This document shows, piece after piece, positions 1 to 9,714 of a stretch of 64,000 bases of DNA. This stretch comes from Pohlia nutans (Eukaryota; Streptophyta; Bryopsida; Bryales; Mniaceae). The DNA lies in NCBI GenBank assembly GCA_022496805.1, contig CM040106.1:7006001-7070000 (forward strand), given 5' to 3'. Under the pieces are notes generated by a model, which saw only the letters and a program-made list of their open reading frames with translations, did no database searches and was not told the origin of the DNA. Position 1 is the stretch's first letter. The number at the start of each line of letters is the position of its first letter. The translations under genes were made by a program, and so were the position numbers.

Positions 1-1014
1 GGTCAACCCACGTTGTTAGGTCAATTCATAATAACTCAACGAATAAGTAAGTTCTTTAATCTCTTTTATTTTTGCATAATTTGTTTTTTTTTGTTTTTGA
101 TTATCATAATTTACTCATGTGTGTCTTGTATGATATTAATTTGAATTTTATTTGTTTAACATATAGGTAATTCGGAGCGATTCATAAGAAAGGGAAATGA
201 CAAAGCTCATCGACATCAATTAAAACGAGGAGAGAGGATTTTTAAAGCTTATCAATCCTCTCCAATGGATGTTTTGGAAGTGGTTGACAAGGAGCATCTT
301 CTATTCCATATCAAAAGTGAGACAAACCCTACCCTTTGGTATAGTGTGTTTTTAAAAACATACTATTATAATTGCCCAAATATAGTCTCTACGTGCAAAG
401 CATATATTTGAGGTGCAATCTATAATCAAATAATTTTTTCAAGAGCTTAAGACGATGAACTCGTCGAAAAATTATTCCATATTCAATCCAACATGGAAAA
501 CATAGATGTTATGAGTCTACCTCAAGTGGATGAATCAATAGAAGAGGCTAATTCAAATGATGCCATGTGGGAGAAGGTGCTCAACTCATTGAGTAAACTC
601 GATTCACTATGTAGAGCTTCTGTAGATGTTGATAATGAAGAGGAGATGAAACGGAAATTGCAAGCTCTTTAAGCTTGTATAGCCATATTTTTGGAGCCTT
701 CAAGTTTTGAAAGGCCTAAGACAATTGATCTCCCCCTCCGAGGTTCTATTTCTTCCATACAAGAGAATGTCAAACGTACAAGAATGGGGCATGGGAGGAA
801 ACGAGTTATTTCCGAAGTTGGTGAAGGAAGTTCTCCACGGCCTCCTTTGAAACGGCCCCCTCATATACTTTTATCACACTCCAAGCAAAATAGGACTATT
901 TTTTGTAAATTGCCTAAGGTCACTTGTGATATATGCGCCACAAAGACATTGATAGAAGGAAGAGCAAACTCTATTCATTGCAAAAATTGTGACCAGAAAA
1001 TGTTTGTGAAATAA
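1..1014 (+). pseudogene. Broken gene with degenerate SWIM-like motif and C-terminal zinc ribbon (partial at left edge)
   Basis: One reading frame runs from the left edge to the stop at 1012-1014. It is interrupted by a GT-AG intron (47-166; donor GTAAGT, acceptor ATATAG) that keeps the frame, and by three in-frame stops (409-411 TGA, 448-450 TAA, 670-672 TAA). Around 335-440 the protein reads W-Y-S-V ... N-C-P-N-I-V-S-T-C-K-A-Y, the layout of a SWIM zinc finger (CxC...CxH) with its key residues eroded. The last ~35 residues hold C-D-I-C and C-K-N-C, a zinc ribbon. SWIM fingers are common in MULE transposases and their relatives, so a transposon origin is likely, but I see no transposase core in the window. 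The 5' end lies outside. Non-functional as read. Confidence 0.45.
47..166 (+). other. Spliceosomal intron in the broken SWIM-like gene
   Basis: GTAAGT at 47-52, a T-rich middle and TATAG at 162-166. Joining the flanks keeps a single open frame on both sides (phase 1), which supports a real intron in a once-functional gene. Confidence 0.5.
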
Positions 1015-1480
1015 AGTTTGAGTTTTGGGTTTTGCATTAAGTTACAGTTGGTAATGGGTTCTCTCTTGTTGGTTTTAATATATGTAAGTGTGGTTGTAGA
1101 TTCGTTGTTGTTGGTTTAAGCATCTTTAGTGTGTGCAATACAAATCTTCTTTAGACAGAAAGAGGTGTACCTAAATGACGTGAATGGAATGTGTCATACT
1201 TCAACGTTGAAAATTTATAACTAATTCATTCTTCATCCCAAAATTATGTTTCAACTTGTGTTGGAATCTATGTCTTCTTGCCTACCTCTAAAAAATAATA
1301 ATACTAAATAATATCAATGTTTCATATCTCTATTTCCAATTTAGTTGCAAATGAGGTAACCACCTTGAGTATGCTTGGAGGACTTGGAGAGGGTTGAGGG
1401 AAATGTCCTTCAAAAATGCTCCCAGTTTGCTCTCAGTCCCACGCATCATTTTTGAATTCCAACAGAGTACATATGCGGAT
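1015..1480. other. No recognisable feature
   Basis: AT-rich sequence after the broken gene. I see no long frame, repeat or RNA gene here. Confidence 0.5.
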
Positions 1481-1790
1481 CAAAAAGGCGAGGGTATCGG
1501 GGAGGGTATTGGGCGGGGAACGTCGAGGAAACGGTGGAAACGTCAAGGGAATGGATGAGAACGGCGAGGCCCGCTGAGAACAGGAACAGAGTCGTGGACG
1601 GACAAGAATGGAGTCGTGGGCGGACAAGAACGGAGTTCGTGGGCGGGGCAACTTCTGATAAGATGAACATAAAGGGCTGAGAACGGAAACGGAGCTTGTC
1701 GAGAAACGTGTGAGAACAAGGACAGGATCACTCGGCGTCGGGCAAGGGGCTGCAGGCTTGTGGGCATAGTTGGCTGCAGGCACAGGAGGA
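1481..1790. repeat. G/purine-rich block with a 22-bp tandem repeat
   Basis: An abrupt change from AT-rich to G- and purine-rich sequence. Units at 1591-1612 and 1613-1634 differ at two positions, and a third, diverged unit starts at 1635. Overlapping minus-strand frames here look like composition artefacts. It may be part of the repeat that continues into the GC-rich arm at 1828. Confidence 0.5.
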
Positions 1791-1982
1791 GCAAGTCCCC
1801 ACCTGACGAGCCCTTAGAGCCGAGGGCAAGCAAGCTGACAAGGTTGTGCGGGGCCACGGGTCCCGATACTTCAACTTTCCATTTCACAATTAATTACTCG
1901 TGCTTGGGGAGCGAAGCCATGGGAACGCGGATTTGGACGGGCAGAATCACACACGGTTTCCAATCACCAACAAACCAGAGTA

Positions 1983-2259
1983 CCGTAACACCATAGCAGG
2001 TTTGCCACCTGGCAGACGAATATTAAGCGAATATTTATTTTTTTTGAAAAAATAAGGTTCGCCTCTTTAAAACTGTATTTCTCAATTTTCGTTTTTTAAC
2101 AAAAAAATCAGTAAAAATGACCTTAAATAGCTTTGAAATAACAAAATATTTCTAAAACTAATATATTCTATTTTTTGTTTTTTTGTCTTCAAAATTTTCT
2201 AATTTTTACGTTTTTTATTTTTAGAATTATTTTAGGACGAACCTGCTATGGTACTACGG
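1983..2259. mobile_element. 277-bp MITE with 18-bp inverted ends and TA duplication
   Basis: Ends are CCGTAACACCATAGCAGG and, inverted at the other end, CCGTAGTACCATAGCAGG (16 of 18 match). TA lies on both sides (1981-1982 and 2260-2261). The opposite arm of the host inverted repeat (near 4665-4675) reads straight through GAGTATATG, an empty site that confirms both the insertion and the TA duplication. A TA target site points to the Tc1/mariner superfamily. The internal sequence is AT-rich and non-coding. Confidence 0.85.
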
Positions 2260-2657
2260 TATATGTTTGCATTTCAAGGGGCTCATTTCAAGGTGCTCGA
2301 TTCAGGGGGCTCATTTCAGGGCAGGGAACTGTTTGCAAGACTGTGGTTGCAAGGCTCTATAAGGCCTAGTGTTTAGTATGTTTTTTTCTTTATATAATCA
2401 TTACTCATCTTAACACTCGCGTTTATGTTGGACCTTGCTTTACATTGGTATGACAAAGACGAGTTTGTGGATTTATTTCATGTGATGCAATGGACCAATA
2501 TATTTTGACCCTTTTGGTTTTCTAAAAGTTAGAGACAAAATGGGTGGTTGAATTGTTAGATCATCCACACCCTTCTCCTTTCAATTCACTCCTTCACCAC
2601 TATCATCACATCCGAAATTTGGTGTCATATGTTATCGCTTCCACACCCTTGAATCAT

Positions 2658-2808
2658 TGTGTCCCTCTATATAGTATGTGAATCGAAGGGGAGAGTAGTC
2701 TTGTACCAACGACCTTTTGTCCGGTAGGCATTGGCTCATTGTCAAGACGAACAGACACTTTATTTACGCCGGCCTCGAAAGAGGTCTGCAGTTCCTATCT
2801 ATCTATGT
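2658..2808 (+). mobile_element. SINE 3' fragment (family with TCTA tail)
   Basis: Matches the 3' half of the full-length SINE at 61033-61436. Shared landmarks are GTCCGGT-GGCAT, CATTG, GGACACTTTATT-ACGCCGGC and a short TCTATCTATCTA tail. The tRNA-like head is missing. This copy is clearly diverged. Confidence 0.7.
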
Positions 2809-3479
2809 GAACCAATTAAAATGCACAATACATTGGTAATCATTATTTTTCGTCAATTTAGAATCCCGAGCCCTTCTTTAAAATAATTGTAGAGACATTC
2901 AAATATCTCTATATTGTGCACATAATCATTGACTCTCTACCCGCTCATACAAACATTTTTTTCCTCCTTTTTAGAAAATCACTTAGTTTTAGTGGTAAGA
3001 TGCGGATGCTCTAAGTTAGAGCAAAATTTCTTTTGGTTGTGGTTGAAAAAATGGAGGAACTTTTCAAGCATGTAGAAAGCTTAGATGAGAGAAATGATAA
3101 GTATGTGGACCCCTAAAGGTTGAACCATGCAAAAAAATGCATGATGTATAGAGTTGAATGTCGATTTCTCATTCATCATGCACTTTTTGTAGTGTGAATT
3201 TTATACTATATATTTTATGGGAACTAAGCTTCATACATATGTCAACCGATTAGAAAGGGAAAAAATTGTAAAATTTTTATGCGTCACTTCATGTTGCAAT
3301 GATTCATTCAAAAATTTAAAGACTTTGGTGTAAAAGTGCTCTTGAAAAAACCAACTCATCATATCAAGCAAGCGAAAAAATTCCAAAACCACTACACATA
3401 GAGTATTACCTTTCAACACATCACAACAAAGTTCATCAACCAATTGATAATATCTTATTCGTGATCAAATTACAAATGA

Positions 3480-3615
3480 ATTTAAAATTAAATTTCAAAA
3501 TTTACACAAAATATTGGTGAAAGCAATCATAGATCTCACCATATGGATAGGATTTAAAATTCATATCGTAAAACTTTTATTCGTGCATCAAGTTCCAAAT
3601 ATCCCTTTTAGTTAT
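3480..3615 (+). repeat. Dispersed repeat family E, copy 1
   Basis: Contains the recurring series ATATTGGTGA-AGCAATCATAGATC, ATTCATA, CATCAAGTTC and ATCCCT, also found at 32050-32260 and 50095-50290 and in reverse at 53140-53265. Non-coding and AT-rich. Confidence 0.55.
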
Positions 3616-4611
3616 GTACAGTGGGGTACCAATCAAAATGTCGTTTTCGAATTCGCAGTGAGAAAATTTCAGTTTTGCCACCTTTGAAAGTCTCCCAAGA
3701 GCTCACAAATTGGGTATTTACCACGAAACTTCTACCAAAACATTATCTTCAAGTTAGTTATATGTATGCCAAATTTCAAGGCCAAAAGATTCACTGAAAA
3801 AGAGTTATTCAAAATCTACCAACGTTGGTATTTTCTCACTGCTGCCAACTTTGACAGCCTCCCAAAGATTGAATTAAATTTTTTTTGCCATGAAATTTTT
3901 GGAACAAAAACATCTTTATGTTAGTAACATATGATACAAATTTCAAGGCCAAAAGAGAAATGCAAAAAAAGATATTAACAATCTACCAACATGTGTAGCT
4001 GTGGGGGAAACCATTTCATTGCTACGTACTTTGAGTACAGCCAACTTTGAAAGCCTCTTGAGAGCTCAAAAATTGGTATTTTACCACGAAAGTTTTACTA
4101 AAGAATTATCTTTAAGTTAATTGTATGTACGCCAAATTTCAAGGCCAAAAGATTCACCAAAAAAAAGTTATTCAAAATCTACCAACATAGTAGTCAAAGT
4201 TGGTAGCAATGAAATGGTTTCCCTCACAACTACATATGTTGGTGGATTGTTAATATCTTTTTCTCCATTAATCTTTTGGCCTTGAAATTTTTCATATGTT
4301 ACTAACATAAATAGGTTCTTTTTTCAAGAATTTCATGGCAAAAAAAGATTAATTCAATCTTTGGGAGGCTGTCAAAGTTGGCAGCAATGAAAAAATACCA
4401 ATGTTGGTAGATTTTGAATAACTCTTTTTCGGTGAATTGCTTGACCTTGAAATTTGGCATGCATATAATTAACTTGAAGATAATATTTTGATAAACGTTT
4501 CGTAGTAAAACATTAATTTTTGAGCTCTTGGGAGACTTTCAAAGTTGGCAAAACTAAAATTTTCTCACTGCGAATTCGAAAACGACATTTTGATTGGTAC
4601 CCAACTGTACA
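3615..4611. repeat. ~1-kb foldback: two ~400-bp inverted arms around a ~170-bp spacer
   Basis: The left arm (about 3615-4030) and right arm (about 4200-4611) are reverse complements for roughly 400 bp. They share GTACCAATCAAAATGTCGTTTTCGAATTCGCAGTGAGAAA (in parts), TTTGAAAGTCTCCCAAGAGCTC, TCAAGGCCAAAAGATTCAC and ACCATTTCATTGCTAC. The spacer (4030-4200) repeats part of the arm in the direct sense, so the unit is partly internally duplicated. A transcript of this region would fold into a long imperfect hairpin. No frame of note. Confidence 0.85.
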
Positions 4612-4826
4612 TTCTATAAGACATCTTTGATATCCCTGAAATGATCCCCTTGAAATGCAAACATATACTCTGGTTTGTCATTGACTGGAAACTGTGTGTG
4701 AGCCTGCCCGTCCAAATCCGCGTTCCCATGGCTCCGCTCTCCAGGCACTAGCAATTAATTGTGAAAAGGAAAGTTGAAGTATCGGGACCCGTGACCCCGC
4801 ATAACCTTGTCAGCCTGCCTGCGCCA

Positions 4827-5003
4827 TATAGGACCACGACCGCCCTCTGATTCAGATGAGCAAACGAACGACTCAGATCATATAAGCCGGACACAGAGCC
4901 GAGGGCTCAATGTGCGCCTCAGTGACGCGGCGCATCAATATACATATTTGTTGCCACGCCTTTGTCAACGATACAGACAGTTGGAAAATCATCATTGGCA
5001 CTA
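4827..5003. other. Short moderately GC-rich spacer
   Basis: Lies between the inverted-end element and repeat unit B1. It contains a 12-bp match (AGAGCCGAGGGC near 4896) to the sequence just outside the other end of that element, which may be chance. Short overlapping frames here show no recognisable product. Confidence 0.4.
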
Positions 5004-6321
5004 TGAACACTTTGACCGTTGTCGGTCCAAATGTCATATTGTCCGGCCGAAGGTGGTTGAATCAAACATACAAGCAATGGATTCCTTTTTTACCTAGGCG
5101 TTTGTGTGGGAATTTCCTAAGTTAAAATGGTAAAACGTGATAAAAAGTCGTTAAAATGGTTGAATGCCAAGAAATTACAGCAAATCTAAAAGGATGGATT
5201 GGACCATAAACAAACACCTAAATACCCTCAAGCCTTCCACAAATTACCCTCGGCACTTAGTGCCCTAAAATAGGCTTAAATTTGAGAGTTAGGCTCTCTA
5301 ATTAGGGTTTTTAGACCTATACCTAAAAATTACAGCACAACTACAAATGGTCACAAGGATATCAAACCCCCATGATTGGGGGGTTTTTTTTTATTGGGCC
5401 TTGCAAAATCATCCCAAACCTTATAAAGTGTCGTAGCACGTGATACCGGATACTCCCCTAGAGCGCACTTTTTCGTATTAAGAATGCTCGTAAAGGTGAT
5501 TTCCGAGTTATCGTTCCGCGGAGACTCTGTGAAGTGGGAAATTTCCGGAGACTGGCCTGGTTTGGTGACTCCTCTCTTCCTATCACCAATTGCCTTCCTC
5601 TTTTCGTACTAAATCGGATCTTCCCCTACGGACTGATCCGGTTATGGCTAGATCCGGATTCTGTTCGGGTTAGAGGTTTATCCAACCCTACTCTACCCGG
5701 TCTATCCTAACCACTTAACCCGGTTTGACTTAACCTCTGTTTTCCCTCAGAGGGTTCTCCATTTGCATTTAATGGTGCTGGATTTAAAGACACACCCTTC
5801 CCTACTGATTTTAGTGATAGGAAATTCACTACCTCTCGGTTATCCTAACTCAACTCCTCGATCCGGGTACTTTCGGTATTGCTCTTCAACTGTAGATTTA
5901 TCCCAAACACACAGCCGGTCACACAAGCGCAACCCGGTTTCCCCCTTCTCCCCAAAATACTAAAACGACTTGTTAAGCGAAATGGACAGTATCCGGGGTG
6001 TCCGGAAGCGATTGGATTCCTAAAGACCCGTTTTACTCTGGCTTCTCCGTACCCTGAAGTTACACGATCTACCCGGATGTTGGCACCTCTACCGAACTAC
6101 CCGTCAAGGAGTTCTGAGAGAACCGGAGTACCCCCTCCTGTTCACTTAGCCACTAACCCAGATTATCCCCTACAACCGGGCTCGAAAAAACCCTCATTCA
6201 AACGATCCTAACTCCCCCAAATCTTCTACCCGTTCTCTTAACTGAATCTACTCCAGAACCCAGTTAGTCCATCCGGTTACCAAGGGACTAATTGGACCAC
6301 TGTTTCAAGCAACAACACAAG

Positions 6322-6339
6322 CACACACACACACACACA
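6322..6339. repeat. (CA)n microsatellite
   Basis: Nine CA units inside A1. The equivalent place in A2 (about 21048-21058) has only a short CACACA stretch. Confidence 0.9.
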
Positions 6340-6860
6340 ACTTTGTGGAAAAGAACATGCGCCTCTAATCATTTACACGGAACAATGGTACACAAAAAAG
6401 ACCCAAGGAATGAAGAACATTCCTTGATAAGGAGCCACTCCAAACGCCCGGATCCGGGAAATCTTCAGATCCTGCAAACCCAGGATCCGGAAATCCGGGA
6501 GCTCTCTCCACGGTTTAGTTCCTATCATAAACTGCCAATAATTTTTAAGTCCTAAAAGTCTATTCACAAAAAGTATTCTAATCTACCTACTCAAAAAGCC
6601 TACCCTACGCGGCCGGATCCACTAATCCCGGATCCAGCTCACCCCTGGAGTTCCCAGGTAGCGATTCTTCCGCTCTTCTTTCTTCCACTTGCTGCCCCTT
6701 CTGATTCTCCGGGTTCTCCACCTATCTTAAAAACGGCCGGTTTGCTCCCATGCGCACCGTATCCCTCCTGCTGTTCCACGTCCGGTTCGCCCCCTTGCGC
6801 ACCGTTCGGTCGACCGTCCGGGTTACCCCCTGACCGACCCTCTGGTCAATCTTCCCCACC

Positions 6861-9640
6861 CTATTGGGCACCCATCTCCACCATATCCCTTTCCGGGTTG
6901 AGGAAATCAGTCGGGCTTGCTCCTCCTGGATTGACCACCTGAACCGGCTCCGCTTCTTCCACAGGCCGGGAACTCTGCTCCTGTGTCAAACTCCCGGTTC
7001 TCAGCAGCTTGTCCAAATCCCCCGCCTGAGGTGCATCCACGGACAACCGGAAAGTCCCCTACATCTCATCTCCGGACACAGGTACTTTCTCATCCTGGTT
7101 GTTGGTCTCTACCACTTCCGGTTCAGGGTCGGATGGGCTCCCCGAGATTACATGCTCTGCCAGTGCCCGGAACTCCACCAATGTCTCCTCTACCTTGGCA
7201 GCGTACTCCCTCACGATGTTGTTCACCCGTGTTGCCCCTTCCATTCCCAGTTGGGAGATCTTCGCATCTTAGAGCCGAGCCTTGGCCTGTACCTCCCCCT
7301 CCGATTGGAATAACCGGACGACCTTCGTGATGCAGGTCCGGTCGGTCTCCTCCATCCGTTGGATGAGCTGTTCCTGCTTCCAGATATGCCCCTCCATCTT
7401 CTGGATGTACGCCTTCTTCTTGCGCAGCTCATCCTTCTGCTCCAGCACGAGTAGGGTCACCTGGTTCGCCTGCTTTTGAGTCCGGTTGACATCCTTCCGA
7501 AGCTTCTTGACCAGCCCCGGGTATTCCAGTACGTCCTTGCTTCTAAGGATGTTTCCCAATTCCCTCATCGCAGTGAATAGAGGAGTATACCTTTCCTCCA
7601 CCACGTCCAGGGCTACTCGGGCCGGTAAGAGTAGAATATCCGCTGCCACGAGGATGGGGATCTCCTCCTATGCCTCCCCGGGTGGTCCTGCTCCCCGGGC
7701 TGGCTTTGTTCCCATGGTTGGCCCCTGCTCCCGGTCTTCCTCGTCCCCGAATTCATCCTCACCGGAGTCCTCCTCAGAATCCTACTCTTTGTCGTCTTCT
7801 TCCGGTTCCGGCTTCCGCTTCTCCTTCTCCTTTGTATCCTTCCTACCGCTGCTCGGACCAGATTCGTCCGTGGGACGAGCTCCTCTACTGTTCACCGGAG
7901 TTGTCTTCTTCCGACTCTGGCTCTTCTTCCAGAGCGGAGTAACCTCTTGGATTTCCGAGTCCTCCTCCCCATCACTCCGGATGATCAGCTTCCTCTTTGG
8001 CCCTTGCTGCTCTCGGGTGCGCACTCGGGAGGGGCCTCCCTCATCCGGTTGTGGGCTCTCTCCCGGATCTTCCTTCTTCTTACTCCTCTCCTCCGGTTGC
8101 GGCCCTTCGTCACCCGGTTGGCCTCCCTCCGGGTCTTCCCTCCGTTTCTGCCTCTCCTCTTGTCGAGGCCTCGCACCACCCGCACGGCCTTCCTCCAGGT
8201 CTTCCCTTTCTTCTGCCGCTCCTCCCGTTGCGGCCTGGCACCACCCCGTTGTTCTTCTTCCGGGTGGTCCTCCTTCTTCCTCCTCTGCTCGGGCATAGCC
8301 CTGGCGTCACCCGGTTGCTCCCGTGCCGGATCTTCTTTCTCTTTCCGGCGTTCCTCCGATCAGCTTCCCCTATCCGGTTGAAGCGCCCTCGGCCTCTCTC
8401 TCTCCACCGGGCGAGCCAATTCCCTCTCCTTCAACTCGCTCCGGTCGCCATCGCCCCTTGCGTCATCCTCATGTTCCTGTGCACGCCTTGCCAGGTTCCG
8501 CTCCCCTCCCGGATGCGCAGCCTTCCTCTTGGCCGGACTCCTCTCTCCCGGGATTAATGGGATCTCCAGCCTCGCCTTCTCCTGTTCCGTGATGCATTTG
8601 TGCTTCTCGTACAGATGATAAAGGAAAGGGACAAGAGGACAACCCTTCTTACCTCCGAGATTGGATGCCGCCCGGTTGGCATTCCGGTGCACCAAGAAGC
8701 CCCAGTTGATCTTCTTCTTGTAATACAGCGCGGAGAGGATGCCCTTCGCCAACGTGATCGTGTTGGTGGTGGGCTTCTCCGGGCTGAGGATTGGCACCAC
8801 AAATTGGAGAAGTCGTTGCTCTCGGGGATTCTTGCAATCCTCTACCTTGAACCCGTCATGGTCCGAGAGGAAGGTGCAGCGCTTCTTCACCCACTCAAAA
8901 TCTCCCTTTTTGCCCGCTTCGAGGTCGTTGTTGGTTTCCGGGAAGCCATACGTGAAGCGCTAGTGGTCCCGGGTCCAATGCTTGTACTTTGCCCGGATGA
9001 AATTCGACTGGAAGGCTGGCTCCATGGCTCCGCCCAAGATTTCCGCCAACATCTTCGCGTCATGCAAATCCCACACCCGGCGAAGAAGTCCCACGCATCC
9101 TATGGTCGTGAGATCCGTGACCAAATCCTCAAAGTCGCCCGGGTGCTGTGGAATAGCCGGAATCACCCTCTTCTCCGGGATTTTGAACCCTAACGCTCTC
9201 TCTCCCCTACGCGCCGGACGCACCTCTCTCCTACTCCGTAACTTACGCGTCTCTCTCTCCATATGCGCTCTCTCTCTCTTCCGTAATTTGCGCCTAACTT
9301 CCTGGAGCTCTCGCTCCTCACCCTCCGGGTGCGCACTCTCTTCCTTCCGTGAGCTCCGCCTAAGTTTCTGGCGCTCACTCTTCTCTTACTCCGGGCGCTC
9401 ACTCTTCTCTATCTCCGGGCGCTCACTGTCAACCCTAACACTCTCCGGAAACCCAAAATGGGGTTGGCGAGGAGGGCTGGAGGAACCAAGAAGAAATGAA
9501 TTGTGAGCCGCCCAATATAAGGCGGCCCAATTGAAGGTCCGTATCGTGGCCGGGTCCGACAGGGGCCCGTCCCCCGATGTCCGGTTGCCTATCCGGTTTC
9601 CTGCCGGATCCGCCGCCATTCATGGTTCCGTAGCAATCAC
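6861..9640 (-). pseudogene. Protein gene of element A1: charged protein with C-terminal coiled coil, broken
   Basis: Minus-strand pieces appear in order: about 9619-9386 (contains T-F-N-W-A-A-L-Y-W-A-A-H), 9262-8960 (D-L-T-T-I-G-C, then R-V-W-D-L-H-D), 8930-8360 (G-F-K-V-E-D-C, A-L-Y-Y-K-K-K-I-N-W-G, C-P-L-V-P-F-L-Y-H-L), a long Glu/Arg-rich stretch (8360-7780), then a heptad-rich segment (7649-7269 and 7244-7059) likely to form a coiled coil, ending near 6861. A2 encodes matching pieces in the same order with conservative changes, so this was a real protein of very roughly 800-900 residues. Several frameshifts and stops separate the pieces. From memory, the first half recalls proteins labelled 'plant transposon protein' in other plants, but I cannot place it firmly. 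Confidence 0.6.
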
Positions 9641-9702
9641 TTAAGCGCGCGGAGAGCGCTTCTCTCTCCAAATAAATAAAAAAGCCATCATGGATGCTAC
9701 TT

Positions 9703-9714
9703 CTCCTATTTATG
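9703..9714 (-). promoter_or_regulatory. TATA-like box of element A1
   Basis: Minus strand reads CATAAATAGGAG, conserved in A2 (27296-27307). It lies about 70 nt inside the TGTCGAA end and upstream of the charged-protein gene, as expected for its promoter. Confidence 0.45.

Larger units (their letters stand above)
1828..4826. mobile_element. ~3-kb element with ~200-bp terminal inverted repeats
   Basis: The left arm (1828-1982, continuing at 2262-2310 beyond a later insertion) matches the reverse complement of 4635-4826. Shared landmarks are the stretches around 1855-1875 and 4775-4800 (GGG-rich, then CCCGATACTTCAACTTTCC), the NcoI-like CCATGG, and ACGCGGATTTGGACGGGC. Long inverted ends without an obvious transposase suggest a non-autonomous MULE-like or foldback element. 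I did not find a clean 9-bp target duplication, so the outer edges are approximate. The inside carries a SINE fragment, a dispersed repeat and a large foldback, each described separately. Confidence 0.55.

Noticed and set aside
7486..8557. Long plus-strand frames rich in Ser, Pro and Leu within element A1
   Set aside because: They are antisense to the Glu/Arg-rich coding region that A1 and A2 share. GC-rich codon composition keeps the opposite strand open.
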